A stretch of DNA of 64,000 bases, from the NCBI GenBank assembly GCA_963798455.1, contig CAWCTD010000003.1:1426001-1490000 (forward strand). The letters are read 5' to 3'. The translations under genes and the position numbers were made by a program. The first letter of the stretch is position 1. Every line of letters starts with the position of its first letter. The DNA is from CAWCTD01 sp963798455 (GTDB taxonomy: Bacteria; Acidobacteriota; Terriglobia; Bryobacterales; Bryobacteraceae). Of the stretch, positions 44,438 through 52,401 are shown in pieces. Under the pieces are notes generated by a model. That model worked only from the letters and a program-made list of their open reading frames with translations, had not been told where the DNA came from and did no database searches.

Positions 44438-45225
44438 GCGGGAGGGTGGACCCTTCGTTGGGCTTCCCGGAAGGCGTCAAGGTCTTCGCGCAGGTGTTCG
44501 GCATCGCAAGTGCCTGTCAGGATGAAGCCCGTGAAGGGGCGGCGCAGAATGAAACGGTACGATTCGACCAGGGCTTCCCTGCCGCTCCGCTCGGCGCCGG
44601 CGCCGTACAACTGCTTTCCCATCTGAAAGGGCCGGTTCACCAGCACCTTCTTGCCGTAGCGCTGCGCCAGATCAAACGCTTCCTCCAGGTGCTGGCTGGC
44701 TTGGTTGAAAGGAAACTGCAAATGGGTGTACAGGTCCGATTCCGCGGCGACTCGCGCAGCCTCTACATCGGACACGCTGGCGCCCACCGCGCGGACCCCC
44801 CGGGAGCGGGCGTACTGGAGCGCGGAGCGCACTTCGGGAGATCTGAGTACCGCGGCAGTCGGCCGGTGAACCTGGAGCAGGTCCACTCGCGGAAGCCGTC
44901 CCAGGGTCCGGTCGATGCTGCGGCAAAGGGCATCGTAGCAGTGGTCGATGTAGGGCTCGCCGCGTTCCCGATCCCAGTGTTCCCCGCACTTGTCGGCAAT
45001 CGTGAGCCGAGCCAGCAGGTCCGGGGCCAGGGAGGACAGGAACCGGCCCACCTGCGATTCGCTTTCGCCGTAGCTCGGCGCGGTGTCAAAGACGCGGACA
45101 CCGGCGCCGACGGCGCTCCTCAGGAAGTTCTCCGCTTCCCCGGCGGAGGGGACAGCCCGGCTCACGTGGCCCCACGGGCGGCCGAGCGAGATCAAGCCCA
45201 GGCCGAACTCCACCGCGTCATTCAT
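44434..45225 (-). CDS. Aldo/keto reductase family protein
   Basis: A 263-residue NADPH-dependent oxidoreductase. ATG 45225 is chosen because the first strand (VEFGLGLISLGRPWG) begins there. Catalytic tetrad positions are visible: Asp in VFDTAPSYGES with Tyr near 50, Lys in IADKCGEH near 80 and His in LLQVHRPTA near 118. It is short for the family (usually 300-330), ending with the C-terminal segment ILTGTCDAEHLREDLDAF. Substrate unknown, possibly a sugar aldehyde. Convergent with the NmrA-like gene. Confidence 0.85.
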   Translation of the reverse strand: MNDAVEFGLGLISLGRPWGHVSRAVPSAGEAENFLRSAVGAGVRVFDTAPSYGESESQVGRFLSSLAPDLLARLTIADKCGEHWDRERGEPYIDHCYDALCRSIDRTLGRLPRVDLLQVHRPTAAVLRSPEVRSALQYARSRGVRAVGASVSDVEAARVAAESDLYTHLQFPFNQASQHLEEAFDLAQRYGKKVLVNRPFQMGKQLYGAGAERSGREALVESYRFILRRPFTGFILTGTCDAEHLREDLDAFREAQRRVHPPA

Positions 45226-45502
45226 AGCGCCCGCCAGGCCTGCCGGCGCCGCCTCTCGAGTCCGGTTGTGATCATCTGCAGACACTATTCTCGCAAAGCC
45301 ACTCTCTTTCTTTGTACACCGCCGTCTGGCGGCTTCGGATGTTACTTCTTCGTCTGCCTGTCCCACATGGGGCGGCCCTTGCCGCATATAAGCCACTACA
45401 AGAGCCAGGGCTTCTAAGAAGCCCAGGCGAATCAGGATCTTCCGTTTGGCCCGGCGCTTGCTTTCTGAAATGACGGAGTGCCAGTCAGGCACCGGCTTAA
45501 CG

Positions 45503-45763
45503 ATGCACACGATGAACAGCATGGAACTGATCGCGAACAACTGGGTGTTCATCCTGATCCTGGTGCTGTTCGTGGGAATGCATCTGATCCGATTCAGCTC
45601 CGGGGAGCAGGAGGGCCGCCAGGCTGGGCTCACCAGCGAGCAGCCGCGTTCAGCCCCTTCCGCGAAACCCCGGGAACCCAGCCGCAGTCGCCCCAAGCTG
45701 CGGCTGGGCGCCGCCGCAGACTGGCTTCACCTGGGAATCATTTCGAAAGGAGACGAAGGATGA
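45503..45763 (+). CDS. Small single-pass membrane protein
   Basis: An 86-residue protein with one TM segment (NNWVFILILVLFVGMHLI) and a basic Pro/Ser/Arg-rich tail. The N-terminal half resembles small DUF2933-type proteins. ATG 45503, 45512 and 45521 are all possible starts, and no strong ribosome-binding site separates them. It overlaps the next gene by ATGA (45760-45763), so it is coupled to the Spy-like protein and probably belongs to the same envelope or metal-stress function. Confidence 0.6.
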   Translation: MHTMNSMELIANNWVFILILVLFVGMHLIRFSSGEQEGRQAGLTSEQPRSAPSAKPREPSRSRPKLRLGAAADWLHLGIISKGDEG

Positions 45764-46491
45764 AGAAGAAACTCGCGTACGTCGTCGCGCTGCTCGCGGC
45801 GGCGGGCTTGCTGCTGGCCACCGCGGCAGCACAGCAACAGAGCACCAATCAGGCTTCCTCGGCCCAGAGTTCAACCTGGAAGAGCCAGGGTTCCATGGGA
45901 AGGATGCAGGGCCAGATGGGCACGCCAAACGGCGGGATGGGCATGATGCACAGGTCCATGATGCGCGGAATCCAGAACCCGCTGTCCCGCTCCATCGCGA
46001 CGGCTTACGTGCTGCCTGACATGCAACGCCAACTGGGCCTTTCCCCCTCACAGGCCTCTCAACTGCACCAACTCAAGCAGAAGTTTCTTGACAGCGAGCA
46101 GAAGGACGCAGAACAGATCGAGTCCAAGCGCGCAGCACTGGACACGCTCCTCGGCTCCGGAAAACCCAACCAGGAGCAGGTCACGAAGGCCGTGACGGAG
46201 ATTGCCAACCTCGAGGCACACCAACAGATCGCCGGTTACGAGTCGGCCTTGAAGATGAGGGCGCTGCTCACTGATCAGCAGCGAAGCAGTCTCGACTCGA
46301 TGCAGCCCGGCCAACTATGGAGCACCATGATATCGAGCCTGACGGTCAAGGATATGGCCGAGATGATGCGGTACATGCATGGTGCGGCCGGTTTCGGCAT
46401 GATGGCCGGCGGCGGCATGATGGCCGGCGGCGGCATGATGCAACACGGTCGGATGATGGGTGGGCGCACCACGTCCAAACCCACGCCCTAA
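45760..46491 (+). CDS. Spy/CpxP-like periplasmic protein with Met-rich tail
   Basis: A 243-residue secreted protein (signal ATAAAQQQ near 25). The central helical part LPDMQRQLGLSPSQASQLHQLKQKF near 88 and LLTDQQRSSLDSM near 182 carry the LTxxQ-type features of Spy/CpxP periplasmic chaperones. Two Met/Gly-rich stretches flank it: SMGRMQGQMGTPNGGMGMMH near 45 and a C-terminal GMMAGG repeat ending MMQHGRMMGG. Such Met/His runs can bind copper or silver. AAAGGAG precedes ATG 45760. Downstream, in the opposite direction, lies a two-component system. Confidence 0.8.
   Translation: MKKKLAYVVALLAAAGLLLATAAAQQQSTNQASSAQSSTWKSQGSMGRMQGQMGTPNGGMGMMHRSMMRGIQNPLSRSIATAYVLPDMQRQLGLSPSQASQLHQLKQKFLDSEQKDAEQIESKRAALDTLLGSGKPNQEQVTKAVTEIANLEAHQQIAGYESALKMRALLTDQQRSSLDSMQPGQLWSTMISSLTVKDMAEMMRYMHGAAGFGMMAGGGMMAGGGMMQHGRMMGGRTTSKPTP
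46396..46440 (+). repeat. 18-bp tandem repeat in the Spy-like gene
   Basis: GGCATGATGGCCGGCGGC occurs twice in tandem (46396-46413 and 46414-46431) with a half copy after it, encoding GMMAGG-GMMAGG-GMM. The copies are identical, so the tract is young or prone to slippage. Confidence 0.9.
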
Positions 46492-46530
46492 GGGCACCCA
46501 TCCCGAAGTCGACGGGGTTCGGAGCTGCGG

Positions 46531-47922
46531 CTATTCGGGGGGACCGGTCGGATGCTGCTCCTCCCGAATCCCGTATTTCTCCATGCGGTAGATGAGTGTT
46601 TTCCGACTGAGGTCCAGGTAACGCGCAGCCTGCGTCTGGTTCCAGTTGAACTTCCCTAGGGCGCGCAGAATGAGACCGCGTTCAACCGCGGCCAGGCTGA
46701 GCCCGTCCGGAGGCAACTCCACGCCCAAGGTGCTATGTCCGGGTTGTTTAGTTTTCAAGGAGTCCGGCAGGTCCGCCAGCGTGATCTCATCATCGCGCGC
46801 CAGCACGGCCAATCGCTCTACAACATTCTGGAGTTCACGAATGTTGCCCGGCCAGCGGTACCCGCTGAAATAGGGCAGCAGTGAGTGTGGCAGAGTCAGC
46901 CCCGGCCAGTCGTGCTTCTCCTTGGCTTGAACCAAGAAGTGCTGCACCAGCTCCGGGATGTCCTCGACGCGCTCCCGCAGCGGCGGCAGATCCAGCGGTA
47001 TGACCGCCAGCCGATAGTAGAGGTCCTCTCGGAAGGCGCTGTCCCTTATCATTGCCTCCAGGTCCCGGTGCGTCGCTGCTATGATGCGCAGGTCGACCTT
47101 GTCGGTTTCCTGTGCGCCCACTTTCTCGATCTCGCCCTGCTGGATCAGCCGGAGCACTTTCACCTGGAGTTCCGGTGGCATTTCCCCGATCTCGTCGAGA
47201 AACAGGGTGCCCTCGTCGGCCAGCTCCGCCTTTCCCTTCTTGTGCGCAACCGCGCCAGTGAAGGCGCCTCTCACGTGGCCGAACAATTCCGACTCGAGCA
47301 GGTCCTTCGGAATGGCGCCGCAATTGATGGTGACGAACGGCCGGTCCCTCCGCGGGCTATTGAAGTGGATGGCCTTGGCAAGCAATTCCTTCCCCGTGCC
47401 CGTCTCACCCCGGATCAGCACGGTGGAGTCGGCGCTCGCCGCGCGAGCCGCCATCTCAAGCACGCGCAGCAGCGTTTCGGAGCGGCCCCGTATGCTCTCG
47501 AAGCCGTATCTCTCGTTCAGGCTCGCTCGCAGCGTGCGGACCTGTGCCAGGAGATCGAGGCGCTCCAGTGCCCGGGAAAGGGTAAGCTGGATCTCCTCGA
47601 TATTCACCGGCTTGGTGACGTAATCGTAGGCGCCGGCCTTCATCGCTTCCACGGCCATCTCCACCGTGCCGTATGCGGTGATGACCACTACCACGACCTC
47701 CGGGTATTCCGTTCGGACCCGCTTCAGTAACTCCAGCCCGGACACGCCGGGCATCTTGACGTCGGTCAGTACAAGATCAACCGGCGAGGCCGCCAGTCGC
47801 TCGAACGCCTCGTTGCCGCTTGCGGCCGTCGCGACCTCGTAGCCGCTCTGCTGAAGCTGAACCTGGGTCACGCGACGCAGGCTCTCGTCGTCGTCCACAA
47901 CCAGGATGCGTTTCTTTCTCAC
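46531..47922 (-). CDS. Sigma-54-dependent response regulator (NtrC family)
   Basis: A 463-residue regulator with three domains: receiver (1-120) with acidic pocket VVDDDES and phosphorylation site Asp54 (LVLTDVKMPG), AAA+ domain (about 140-370) with Walker A GETGTGKE and the sigma-54 contact loop GAFTGA, and a Fis-type HTH at the end (NWNQTQAARYLDLSRKTLIYRM). GTG 47922 overlaps the kinase stop by 4 bp (47919-47922). It should activate sigma-54 promoters when phosphorylated by the adjacent kinase. Targets may include the neighbouring Spy-like operon, which is inference. Confidence 0.95.
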   Translation of the reverse strand: MRKKRILVVDDDESLRRVTQVQLQQSGYEVATAASGNEAFERLAASPVDLVLTDVKMPGVSGLELLKRVRTEYPEVVVVVITAYGTVEMAVEAMKAGAYDYVTKPVNIEEIQLTLSRALERLDLLAQVRTLRASLNERYGFESIRGRSETLLRVLEMAARAASADSTVLIRGETGTGKELLAKAIHFNSPRRDRPFVTINCGAIPKDLLESELFGHVRGAFTGAVAHKKGKAELADEGTLFLDEIGEMPPELQVKVLRLIQQGEIEKVGAQETDKVDLRIIAATHRDLEAMIRDSAFREDLYYRLAVIPLDLPPLRERVEDIPELVQHFLVQAKEKHDWPGLTLPHSLLPYFSGYRWPGNIRELQNVVERLAVLARDDEITLADLPDSLKTKQPGHSTLGVELPPDGLSLAAVERGLILRALGKFNWNQTQAARYLDLSRKTLIYRMEKYGIREEQHPTGPPE

Positions 47923-49007
47923 CCCGGCAGCCCTCGCTGGAGGGGAAGCTGCACCGAGAACGTCATGCCCTTCCCCCGGTTTCTTTCCGCGACGATCGCG
48001 CCCCCGTGCTGCTCCGCAATCTGATTCGCGACAGACAGGCCGAGACCGGTGCCGGCCTCTTTGGTCGTGAAGAACGGATCGAACATCCTGTCCATGTGTT
48101 CGGGAGGAACGCCCTCTCCCTCGTCCTTGACGGACAGCACAATGGTCCCATCCTTCCGTGAAACAGCGAATTCGAGATTGCCTCCGTCCGGCATGGCCTG
48201 AATGGCATTGATGGCAAGATCGAGCAGTACCTGCTTGATCTGTTCCGGGTCGGACTCGATGGAAGGGACGGAAGCCGGGATTGACCTGCGGATCGCAATG
48301 CCTCCCTGCTCGGCCGTGTGCGAAATCAAGGCAATCACTCCATCGATGAGCGTTGCCGCGCTCACGGTCTGGAACTCGAGGGGGCGTGGCCGGGCAAAAT
48401 CCAGCAGGTTGGTGAGCAGACGGTTGAGGCGTGCGCACTCCTTCTTGATAATGCCCAGAAACTCGTGCCTGAGCCGTTCGGTCGTCTCGGCTCTTCCGAG
48501 TATGTTGGCCGCGCCTTCGATGCTGCCCAGGGGATTTCGGATTTCGTGAGCAAGGCTGGCAGCCAGGTGGCCGATGGCGGACAGCCGGTCAGCGCGTTTC
48601 AGCTTCTCGAAGCTGTCCTGCAGTTCCCGGTAGACCGTTCTAAGTTCCTGTGTGGTTCGCTGCAGTTCTTCACTCCGCCGTCGTTCGCGGTCGGCAAGAA
48701 CTCCGCTGACCAGCCCCACCAGAAAGTAAACGATGATTTCCGCGGAAGGGTTGATGGCGTAGCGGGGTGAACCGCGCCAGGCCAGGATGATGTGCGGGAT
48801 GTAGGAAACGGCGGCCAAGGTGGCCGAGGCCAAGCCGCCGCGCCAGCCGAAAAAGAGCGCGGCGTACACGATCGGCAACAGGTAAAGGCGCTCGAAGATG
48901 TTCTGCCAGACCGACAGCGACGTGGGCGTCGCGTAGTGCAGGACGCTGGTGGTGAGAATCCCTAGCACGACGACAACAACACGTATCCGGGTGACCCGGT
49001 CCTCCAA
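47919..49007 (-). CDS. Membrane sensor histidine kinase
   Basis: A 362-residue kinase with four to five N-terminal TM segments (residues 8-110, e.g. LYLLPIVYAALFFGW), a coiled coil (RERRRSEELQRTTQELRTVY), then the H-box SLAHEIRNPLGSIEG with His near 153, N-box NAIQAM, G1 DEGEGVP and G2 AGTGLGLSV. TTG 49007 is favoured because AGAGGGGAA lies just upstream; TTG 49109 would add 34 residues with no domain. It lacks a periplasmic sensor domain, so it senses through the membrane block. It is coupled to the NtrC-type regulator. Confidence 0.9.
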   Translation of the reverse strand: MEDRVTRIRVVVVVLGILTTSVLHYATPTSLSVWQNIFERLYLLPIVYAALFFGWRGGLASATLAAVSYIPHIILAWRGSPRYAINPSAEIIVYFLVGLVSGVLADRERRRSEELQRTTQELRTVYRELQDSFEKLKRADRLSAIGHLAASLAHEIRNPLGSIEGAANILGRAETTERLRHEFLGIIKKECARLNRLLTNLLDFARPRPLEFQTVSAATLIDGVIALISHTAEQGGIAIRRSIPASVPSIESDPEQIKQVLLDLAINAIQAMPDGGNLEFAVSRKDGTIVLSVKDEGEGVPPEHMDRMFDPFFTTKEAGTGLGLSVANQIAEQHGGAIVAERNRGKGMTFSVQLPLQRGLPG

Positions 49008-49117
49008 GCCTCGATTCCCCTCTGTATCTTTATTGTATCCGCGCTGGGCCGCCTGGTGGACACCAGCGGCAGCCAGCGCCGCTTGCTCTGCGCGGCATCT
49101 AACGCTCAATGGCCCCT

Positions 49118-49296
49118 TACTTCTTGACCACCGCTTCGCCGGTGACGACGTCTATGGTGAATTCCTTCGGCTGGGGCAGCCACAGCTTGCCGTCGCCAAT
49201 CTCCACCGGCATCCAGAGGTAGCGCGAATCCCACTGCGTCTGCGGCTTCCACATGTCGCCCATGAAAATCACCGATGTGGTCTTGGTGCCCACCAC
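49118..49296 (-). pseudogene. Detached duplicate of the 3' end of the GH43-like gene
   Basis: These 179 bases match 52403-52581 with a single silent difference (49165 versus 52450). They encode the last 58-59 residues of the GH43-like protein (TTSVIFMGDMWKPQTQWD to the end, VVTGEAVVKK) including its stop. The similarity breaks exactly at 49296/49297. The fragment lies 44 bp beyond the ADOP stop, so ADOP and padR are bracketed by direct copies. Its open frame continues upstream into ADOP antisense sequence, which is not coding. Confidence 0.95.
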
Positions 49297-49340
49297 GCTC
49301 AATGTCGAAGCAAGCATGAAACCGCGGAGCGCCTGGACGG

Positions 49341-51977
49341 TCAGTCGTGGCGAAGCGTGACGGCGGGGTCGAGGTTGGCAGCGCGGCGGGACGGCAAAAA
49401 CGCCGCCAGCAGCCCCAGCGAAGTGAGCACCGCCGCGGCCACGATGTAGGCCGCGGGATCCAGGGGCAAAACGTGGAACAGCAGACTGCGCAGCGCGTGG
49501 GCCGCCGCGACGGCCCCCGCCAGACCGAACAGCAGGCCCACCGCCGTCCAGCGGCACGCATCGTGCAGGATCATGCGGATGATGCCCCCCTTCGTCGCTC
49601 CCAGTGCGAGCCGGACACCGAACTCGCGTTCGCGCTGCGCCACCAGAAACGACACCAGGCCGTAGAGCCCGAACGCCGCCAGCAGCAAGCCGACGCCGGC
49701 AAAGAGCACGAGCAGCCAGGCCTGGAACCGTGGGCGCGCCGCCAGTTGGCTCACATGCTGGTCCAAGGTGCGGATCACGGGCGGCAGGGCTGGGTCCAAC
49801 GCTGCGATCTCAGACCGCAGAAAAGCTTCGAGAGTCCGTGCGGGGACGCGCCCCCGCACAATCGCGACAGACGCCGCCGGCGCATCCTCGTAGGCCGTCG
49901 ATCCGTGCCGCCGCGCAAGATAGTACTCAGGGTCGTTCTGGTCGCCCAGGCCGCTGTTGCGGACATCCGCAGCCACGCCCACGATGGTGTACCAAGTCGC
50001 CGGTCTGCGCGCACTACCCTGGGTGCGGCACATTCGCAGTCCGATGGGGTCCTGGCCGCCGAGCAGGCGCCGCGCGTAAGAGGCGCTGATGATGATCGAG
50101 CGCGCCGTCGGCTGGCGGTCCTCCTCCGTGAACGCCCTGCCCCGGAGAACGGGTACACCCAGCGTCGCGAAGTACGCCGGTGTCACCGCACGCCAGACCA
50201 CAATGCCGGGAGTTCGATCGTCCAAGGGCGGCTTCCCCTCCACCCCCGGAGCGAACAAGGGTTGAGAGCGGGGCACGCCCCCCGGGGGCAGCGAGTCGGA
50301 GAGTGTCACGGAGTCGATACCGGGGAGCCGCTGTAGCCGAGCTTCGAGTTGCTCGTAGAAGGCGGCACGCTCCGCCGCGGACCGGTAGCGCGGTCCGAGC
50401 ACCATTTGTGCGGTGACCACACGGTCCGTGCGCATGCCCAACGAGACGGACAGCCTGTTCCAGAGGCTCTGGAGAAGGACCCCTGCACAGGTCAGGAGCA
50501 CCAGCGACACGGCCAGTTGCGATGCCACCAGGATCCGCCGGGCGGCCAGACCCCCCGCGCCGGTTACGCGAGATCCCACCATGACCTCCGTCGTGGGAGC
50601 GGACAAGGCGGGAGGCAACCCAAACATCACACCGCAAACGAGCGATGCGCCCAGGCCGACTAGCAGAACCCGCAGATCCAACGAAGCCGTGGACAGATGC
50701 GGAATACCGGCCGGCGCAATCAGGACAAACAGCCGCACCAGCGCGAAGGCGAGGAGACACCCGGCGACTCCGCCGGTGAGGCTCAACAACAGCGTCTCGC
50801 TGAGCGTCTGGCGCACGATTCGGGAGCGTCCAGCGCCGAGCGCCACCCGGATGGATAGCTCCCGCCGGCGCACGACAGATCGGGCCAGCAGGAGGTTCGC
50901 GACATTGGCGCAGGCGATGAGCAGCACCGCGAGGACGGCGGCGAACAGCGTCCAGGATGCGGCTCGGAAATCGCCGGTCTGCACATCCCGCAGCCTGCGC
51001 ACATGGAACTGCACGTGGCTGCGGACGTCCGGCGGGATCTCGGTGAACAGTTGCAGCGCCCTCGCCACGAGCTGGTCGCGCGCCTGCGCGGGGCTGAGGC
51101 CTTCCGGCAGCCGGCCGTAAATTCTCAGTGGGCCTGTCGCTGGACCAGGATTGGGCGGCAGGGCTTGCGGCATCAACAGGTCGGCGCGGTCGAGCGTGGG
51201 GAGCTCGAAATCCTCGGGCAGCACACCCACGATGAGCACCGGCTGCCCGTCCAACTCGATCCGTCGGCCCACGGCATCTGCTCCGCCGCCGAAGCGGCTC
51301 CTCCATAGGTCGTAGGAGATCAGCGCCACGCGGGGAGCGTTCGGCTGGTCTTCCTCCTCGGTGAAGTTCCGGCCAAGCGCCGGTGCCACACCCAGCACCG
51401 GCAGGAAGCTGGATTCGGCGCGCGCGCAGCTCAGGCGCGCAGGCCGGGATCCCGTCAGGTCGCAGTCCGCGACCCCAGCCCAAGAAGTCACGGCCGTGAG
51501 AGGCTTGGGGTCCCGACGAAGCTCCATGTAACTTCCGGCCGAGAGGAAGTCATACTCGAGCCACTGAAGGCGCAGGCCCAGCGAGACGAGCTGGCGGGTC
51601 GCCGCATAGGGCGGATCGCGGAACAGCACGCGGTCCACCACGCTGAAGACCGCGGTCGAGGCGCCGATCCCGACAGCCGTCAGTGCGATCACGGCGACGG
51701 CGAAGCCGGGGCTGCGCCGGCAACTCCGAAGAGCGTACTGGAGGTCCTGCCACAAGTCTTCCAGCCAGTCCACGCCCCGGGAGGAGCGGCATTCCTGTTT
51801 GACGGACTCGACAATGCCAAACTCGCGCAGGGCCGCGTAGCGCGCCTCCTGCGGCGACATCCCGGCCGCGATGTGCTCCTCCATCTGACGATCGATGTGA
51901 AACTGAAGCTCCTCGTCCAATTCCCTAGCAGTCTCTTCTTTCCTGGTAACGACCCGCAACCGTTGGAACCAATTCAT
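49341..51977 (-). CDS. ADOP-type ABC permease (MacB/FtsX-like)
   Basis: An 878-residue membrane protein of the acidobacterial duplicated orphan permease type. The N-terminus (RKEETARELDEELQFHID, then RYAALREFG) is the typical ADOP leader; LQYALRSCRRSPGFAVAVIAL opens the first MacB-like periplasmic/FtsX unit, and ANVANLLLARSVVRRRELSIRVALGA and VAQREREFGVRLALGATKGG mark the two FtsX domains. No ATPase is adjacent, hence orphan. Function is unknown; export or mechanotransmission has been proposed for the MacB fold. ATG 51977 overlaps the padR stop by 4 bp. Confidence 0.93.
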   Translation of the reverse strand: MNWFQRLRVVTRKEETARELDEELQFHIDRQMEEHIAAGMSPQEARYAALREFGIVESVKQECRSSRGVDWLEDLWQDLQYALRSCRRSPGFAVAVIALTAVGIGASTAVFSVVDRVLFRDPPYAATRQLVSLGLRLQWLEYDFLSAGSYMELRRDPKPLTAVTSWAGVADCDLTGSRPARLSCARAESSFLPVLGVAPALGRNFTEEEDQPNAPRVALISYDLWRSRFGGGADAVGRRIELDGQPVLIVGVLPEDFELPTLDRADLLMPQALPPNPGPATGPLRIYGRLPEGLSPAQARDQLVARALQLFTEIPPDVRSHVQFHVRRLRDVQTGDFRAASWTLFAAVLAVLLIACANVANLLLARSVVRRRELSIRVALGAGRSRIVRQTLSETLLLSLTGGVAGCLLAFALVRLFVLIAPAGIPHLSTASLDLRVLLVGLGASLVCGVMFGLPPALSAPTTEVMVGSRVTGAGGLAARRILVASQLAVSLVLLTCAGVLLQSLWNRLSVSLGMRTDRVVTAQMVLGPRYRSAAERAAFYEQLEARLQRLPGIDSVTLSDSLPPGGVPRSQPLFAPGVEGKPPLDDRTPGIVVWRAVTPAYFATLGVPVLRGRAFTEEDRQPTARSIIISASYARRLLGGQDPIGLRMCRTQGSARRPATWYTIVGVAADVRNSGLGDQNDPEYYLARRHGSTAYEDAPAASVAIVRGRVPARTLEAFLRSEIAALDPALPPVIRTLDQHVSQLAARPRFQAWLLVLFAGVGLLLAAFGLYGLVSFLVAQREREFGVRLALGATKGGIIRMILHDACRWTAVGLLFGLAGAVAAAHALRSLLFHVLPLDPAAYIVAAAVLTSLGLLAAFLPSRRAANLDPAVTLRHD

Positions 51978-52321
51978 GCCAGGCCCTCCTCCGCGGACGT
52001 TCGAATAAACCGGGAAATAGCTTTCGACAGCCGCTCCCAGTTGGCCTCTTCGCTTTCCAGGTGCTTGCGTCCTTTGGCGGTGAGGGAATAGTACTTAGCG
52101 CGGCGGTTGTTCTCGCTTTCGCCCCATTCGGCGGAGATCAGGCCGTGCGTTTCCAGCTTGTGCAGCGCGGGGTACAGAGAACCCTGCTGCACCTGCAGCA
52201 CGCTCCTGGAGCGCGCCCTGAGCTTGTTGGCGATGGACCAGCCGTGCATCGGACCTGTGCTTAGCGCCTCGAGGATCAGGAGATCCAGCGTCCCCTGAAG
52301 CAGATCGGTCGGCTTGCTCAT
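51974..52321 (-). CDS. PadR-family transcriptional regulator
   Basis: A 115-residue winged-helix repressor. PadR features are LLQGTLDLLILEALSTGPMHG at the start, then RSVLQVQQGSLYPALHKLE as recognition helix and wing region, and RRAKYYSLTAKGRKHLE. The C-terminal helix for dimerisation is short, as in PadR-s2 forms. It is coupled to ADOP by ATGA, the standard acidobacterial arrangement, and has an inverted-repeat operator over its own promoter at 52334-52375, so it probably represses this operon until a ligand binds. Confidence 0.94.
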   Translation of the reverse strand: MSKPTDLLQGTLDLLILEALSTGPMHGWSIANKLRARSRSVLQVQQGSLYPALHKLETHGLISAEWGESENNRRAKYYSLTAKGRKHLESEEANWERLSKAISRFIRTSAEEGLA

Positions 52322-52333
52322 GACTCTCCTTGG

Positions 52334-52375
52334 TTACCTACAGGAGAGCATACCCGGTTTCCTGTAGGTAATCAA
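52334..52375 (-). promoter_or_regulatory. Promoter and PadR operator of padR-ADOP
   Basis: On the minus strand TTGATT (52375-52370) and TATGCT (52352-52347) are spaced by 17 bases. A perfect 12-bp inverted repeat, TTACCTACAGGA (52334-52345) and TCCTGTAGGTAA (52360-52371), brackets the -10 box. AAGGAGA lies between it and the padR ATG. The geometry is that of an autorepressor site. Confidence 0.78.
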
Positions 52376-52401
52376 GGGGAAAAACGAGAGGCTTTTGGCC
52401 T

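Noticed and set aside
49117..49557. A 146-codon minus-strand frame
   Set aside because: A chance fusion of ADOP out-of-frame sequence with the duplicated GH43-like 3' end; not an independent gene.
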